Assembly: GCA_039201605.1 (NCBI GenBank)
Contig: JBCCRO010000002.1
Coordinates: 124,001-188,000, forward strand
Length of the DNA: 64,000 nucleotides
Source: CADEDH01 sp039201605
GTDB taxonomy: Bacteria; Actinomycetota; Acidimicrobiia; Acidimicrobiales; SZUA-35
Direction of reading: 5' to 3'
Numbering within the stretch: the stretch's first letter is position 1; each line of letters starts with the position of its first letter. The notes under the pieces were generated by a model, which was not told where the DNA came from, did no database searches, and saw only the letters and a program-made list of their open reading frames with translations. Below, one piece after another: positions 61,537 through 64,000 of this stretch. The translations under genes were made by a program, and so were the position numbers.

Positions 61537-63948
61537 ATGTTTCTCAGGTCCCGTCATGACGGACCGCGCCGCCGCCGGAGCAAGATCACGGCGTTCGTGC
61601 TCCTCACCCTTGCTCTGGTGATGGCGCAGTTGACGGCCGTCGCCCCCGCCGGAGCCCACGGCGCCGCCACCGAGCCGGGCAGCCGCTCGTACCTCTGCCG
61701 CCTCGACGGCAAGAGCGCGGGCGGCGACATCATCCCCAACAACCCGGCCTGCGCCGCCGCCATCGCCGTCGGCGGTAAGCAGCAGCTGTGGGACTGGTTC
61801 GGCGTGCTCCGCGGCGACGGCGCCGGCCGGACGGTCGGTTTCATCCCCGACGGGCAGCTGTGCAGCGGCGGGAACCCGGCGTTCAAGGGCCTCGACCTGG
61901 CCCGGGCCGACTGGCCGTACACCAGCCTCACGTCCGGGTCGCAGATCACGTTCCGGTACAACGCCTGGGCCGCCCACCCCGGCGAGTTCCGGATGTACGT
62001 GACCAAGGACGGCTACGACCCGACCCAGCCCCTGGCCTGGGACGACCTGGAGCCCGTGCCCTTCTCCACCTGGGACCAGACCACCCCCAACGCCCGGGAC
62101 GACGCCAACGGCACCCCGGGCTACGAGTGGACGGCCACCCTGCCCGGCGGCAAGTCCGGGCCCCACGTCATCTACTCGGTGTGGGAGCGTTCCGACAGCG
62201 CCGAGACCTTCTACAACTGCTCCGACGTCCGCTTCGACGGCGGCAACGGTCAGGTGATCGGCGTCGGAGCCGGCGGCGGCACCGGCCAACAGGGCGGCAC
62301 CCCGACCGCCAGCACCGTCGGTCAGACCACCACCACCCCGCCGTCCCCGACGGTCACCGTGGCCCCCACACCCACCACCCCGGGCGTCCCGGCCACGACG
62401 GCGACCGTGCCGACCGCCCCCATGCCCACCGTCCCCGGCGGGCCGGGCCTGGGCGACGGCTACTGGTCGACCTCGGGTGACGCTCTGGTCGACGCCGGTG
62501 GCGACCAGGTGTCGATCCGCGGGGTGAACTGGTTCGGGTTCGAGACCGCCAGCTACATGCCGCACGGACTCTGGACCCGCAACTGGGAGGAGATGGTCGA
62601 TCAGATCGCCGACCTGAAGTTCAACACGATCCGCCTCCCGTTCTCCTCGGCCCTGCTCGACCCGGGCGTCACCCCCAACGGCATCAACAACGCGGCGAAC
62701 CCCGGCCTGGAGGGAGTCACCAGCCTCGAGCTGATGGACGACATCATCGAGCGGGCCGGTGAGCAGGGGCTCAAGGTCATCCTCGACCGACACGCCCTCG
62801 GCCCCGACAACCGCCATCGGCTGTGGTACGACGACACCTACTCCCACGAGCGGTTCATCGCCGACTGGCAGCTGCTGGCCGAGCGGTACAAGGGAGACCC
62901 GACCGTGATCGGGGCCGACCTGTACAACGAACCCCACGACGAGGCCTGCTGGGGCTGCGGCGATCCGGCCCGGGACTGGCGGATGGCCGCCACCGAGGCC
63001 GGCAACGCCATCCACGCCATCAACCCCGGGTGGCTGATCTTCGTCGAGGGCGTCGAGGAGCCCGACGGGGCGGCGTGCGACGGTCCCAACAGCAGCCCCG
63101 ACTGCATCTGGTGGGGCGGCAATCTGCTCGACGCCGGGTCCGAGCCGGTCACCCTCGCCACGCCGAACAAGGTGGTGTACTCACCCCACGAATACGCCAC
63201 GTCGGTGCATCGTCAGCCGTGGTTCAACGACCCCGCCTTCCCCGCCAACCTGCCCGGTATCTGGAGCAAGTACTGGGGCTACCTGGAGGAGCAGGACATC
63301 GCCCCGGTGATGGTCGGCGAGTTCGGCACCACCCTCCAGGCCGCCGAGGACGAGGTGTGGCTGCGCGACCTGCTGGCCTATATGGACGCCAACAGCATCG
63401 GGTTCACCTTCTGGACCTTCAACCCCAACTCCGGCGACACCGGCGGCATCCTGCTCGACGACTGGCGCACGGTGGATCAGGCCAAGTACTCGATCCTCGA
63501 GCCCTACCTGCTCGGGCCCTTCGACGGCACCGCCGTCGTGCCCACCCCGCTGCCCCCGCCCGTATCGGGGACCACGCCCCCGACCGGTGGCACCACCACC
63601 CCGGCCGCGCCCCCCACGCTGACCCCCGGCGTAGGGAGTTGCTCGGTGACCCTCGACGTCAACGCCTGGAACACGGCCTACGTCGCCCACCTCACCATCA
63701 CCAACACCGGCGACACCACCGTCGACGGGTGGACCCTGGCCTGGCGGTTCAACGAGGGTGAGAACCTCCAGCAGTGGTGGGGGGCCGAGGTGAGCGCCGA
63801 CGGCTCGGGAGCCTCGGCCGTCAACCGGACGTGGAACGGGCTGTTGGCCCCCGGGCAGAGCGCCCAGCTCGGCTTCATCGCCACCCACGACGGCGACTAC
63901 GACTCGCCCCTCACCGGCGTGACCCTCAACGGGACGTCGTGCTCATGA
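61537..63948 (+). CDS. Secreted LPMO (AA10) - GH5 endoglucanase - CBM2 fusion
   Basis: The 803-residue secreted protein joins three cellulose-related modules. Signal peptide 1-40 ends APAGA, leaving His41 as mature N-terminus, the first residue of the copper brace (HGAATEPGSRSYLC). The second brace His is 147 in NAWAAHPGEF; FYNCSDVRF closes the AA10 domain at about 233. A Thr/Pro linker follows. GH5 spans about 306-660: YNEPHDE gives acid/base Glu465 and MVGEFGT nucleophile Glu595. A second linker leads to CBM2 (698-803) with Cys702-Cys802 and several Trp. AA10 sequence resembles cellulose-active enzymes. AGGAG lies 8 nt upstream. Confidence 0.93.
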   Translation: MFLRSRHDGPRRRRSKITAFVLLTLALVMAQLTAVAPAGAHGAATEPGSRSYLCRLDGKSAGGDIIPNNPACAAAIAVGGKQQLWDWFGVLRGDGAGRTVGFIPDGQLCSGGNPAFKGLDLARADWPYTSLTSGSQITFRYNAWAAHPGEFRMYVTKDGYDPTQPLAWDDLEPVPFSTWDQTTPNARDDANGTPGYEWTATLPGGKSGPHVIYSVWERSDSAETFYNCSDVRFDGGNGQVIGVGAGGGTGQQGGTPTASTVGQTTTTPPSPTVTVAPTPTTPGVPATTATVPTAPMPTVPGGPGLGDGYWSTSGDALVDAGGDQVSIRGVNWFGFETASYMPHGLWTRNWEEMVDQIADLKFNTIRLPFSSALLDPGVTPNGINNAANPGLEGVTSLELMDDIIERAGEQGLKVILDRHALGPDNRHRLWYDDTYSHERFIADWQLLAERYKGDPTVIGADLYNEPHDEACWGCGDPARDWRMAATEAGNAIHAINPGWLIFVEGVEEPDGAACDGPNSSPDCIWWGGNLLDAGSEPVTLATPNKVVYSPHEYATSVHRQPWFNDPAFPANLPGIWSKYWGYLEEQDIAPVMVGEFGTTLQAAEDEVWLRDLLAYMDANSIGFTFWTFNPNSGDTGGILLDDWRTVDQAKYSILEPYLLGPFDGTAVVPTPLPPPVSGTTPPTGGTTTPAAPPTLTPGVGSCSVTLDVNAWNTAYVAHLTITNTGDTTVDGWTLAWRFNEGENLQQWWGAEVSADGSGASAVNRTWNGLLAPGQSAQLGFIATHDGDYDSPLTGVTLNGTSCS

Positions 63949-64000
63949 GCGCCTCGCCGCGGCCCTCGGCGAGCGTCCTCGTCCCCACCGGTGCGGGCCG
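63945..64000 (+). CDS. Partial gene overlapping the LPMO stop (possible glycosyltransferase family 2)
   Basis: ATG 63945 overlaps the LPMO stop (ATGA) and the frame stays open to the window end: MSASPRPSASVLVPTGAG. The SVLVPT pattern is seen at the start of family 2 glycosyltransferases, but 18 residues are too few to be sure. Confidence 0.4.
   Translation, partial: MSASPRPSASVLVPTGAG

Overview
The window is 64 kb of very GC-rich DNA with about 60 tightly packed genes, G/C-dominated third codon positions and frequent GTG starts. Gene content and order (rho - type B L31 - prfA - prmC - rpiB - glyA - WecA-like transferase - F-type ATP synthase operon - class II FBPase, plus RDD, SpoIIM, MoxR and DUF58 genes) point to an actinobacterium. 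I would guess class Acidimicrobiia (Iamia/Ilumatobacter-like); this placement is inference. No rRNA, tRNA, CRISPR array, transposase or prophage was recognised, so this looks like ordinary chromosome with a few small repeat elements.

Layout. 1-4.2 kb: a partial ATPase-type regulator (minus), an SRPBCC protein with an upstream paralogous fragment, and an AI-2E-family membrane protein. 4.4-13.9 kb: rho, rpmE, a conserved-looking hypothetical with no ordinary start codon, prfA, prmC, a cNMP-binding protein, rpiB, glyA and a WecA-like transferase. 14.1-22.4 kb: the complete ATP synthase operon (two AtpI-like proteins, a, c, b, second b, delta, alpha, gamma, beta, epsilon) closed by a strong hairpin. 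22.6-35.8 kb: glpX, a CPBP protease homologue, a multicopper oxidase, PPK2, a J-domain protein, an MFS transporter, an NfuA-like Fe-S protein, MscL, a zinc-finger rhomboid, an ABC-F ATPase and a methyltransferase. 36.1-41.1 kb: an overlapping membrane/MoxR/DUF58 operon. 41.1-45.8 kb: a group of TPP enzyme, PPOX-like protein, FAD monooxygenase and DUF3500 protein. 46.2-50.3 kb: a minus-strand operon of Roadblock, GTPase, Roadblock, DUF4388 and degenerate GTPase proteins. 50.5-54.8 kb: a surface acyltransferase and a divergent SpoIIM/RDD pair. 54.9-58.2 kb: cysteine desulfurase, MnmA and Sua5, a tRNA-modification operon. 58.3-61.3 kb: a DUF21-CBS protein and an ECF sigma factor with its coupled membrane partner. 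61.5-64.0 kb: a secreted LPMO(AA10)-GH5-CBM2 fusion, overlapping the start of a further partial gene.

Cross-cutting signals. At least 17 genes on both strands carry a TANNNT -10-like hexamer that ends 6-8 nt before the start codon, usually without a Shine-Dalgarno sequence. This is the layout expected for leaderless mRNAs, and it helps choose several starts. The intergenic regions hold compact hairpin repeats (two 92-bp copies at 25.1-25.4 kb; a hairpin pair between atpA and atpG; a perfect 22-bp inverted repeat at 7.9 kb). At least two genes (atpG, mnmA) have duplicated initiation regions.

The most interesting items are the three-module cellulose-degrading fusion, the GTPase/Roadblock/DUF4388 operon with a P-loop-degenerate GTPase, and the L31-TAG-ORF arrangement, in which the downstream ORF is in frame and has no canonical start for about 290 bp.
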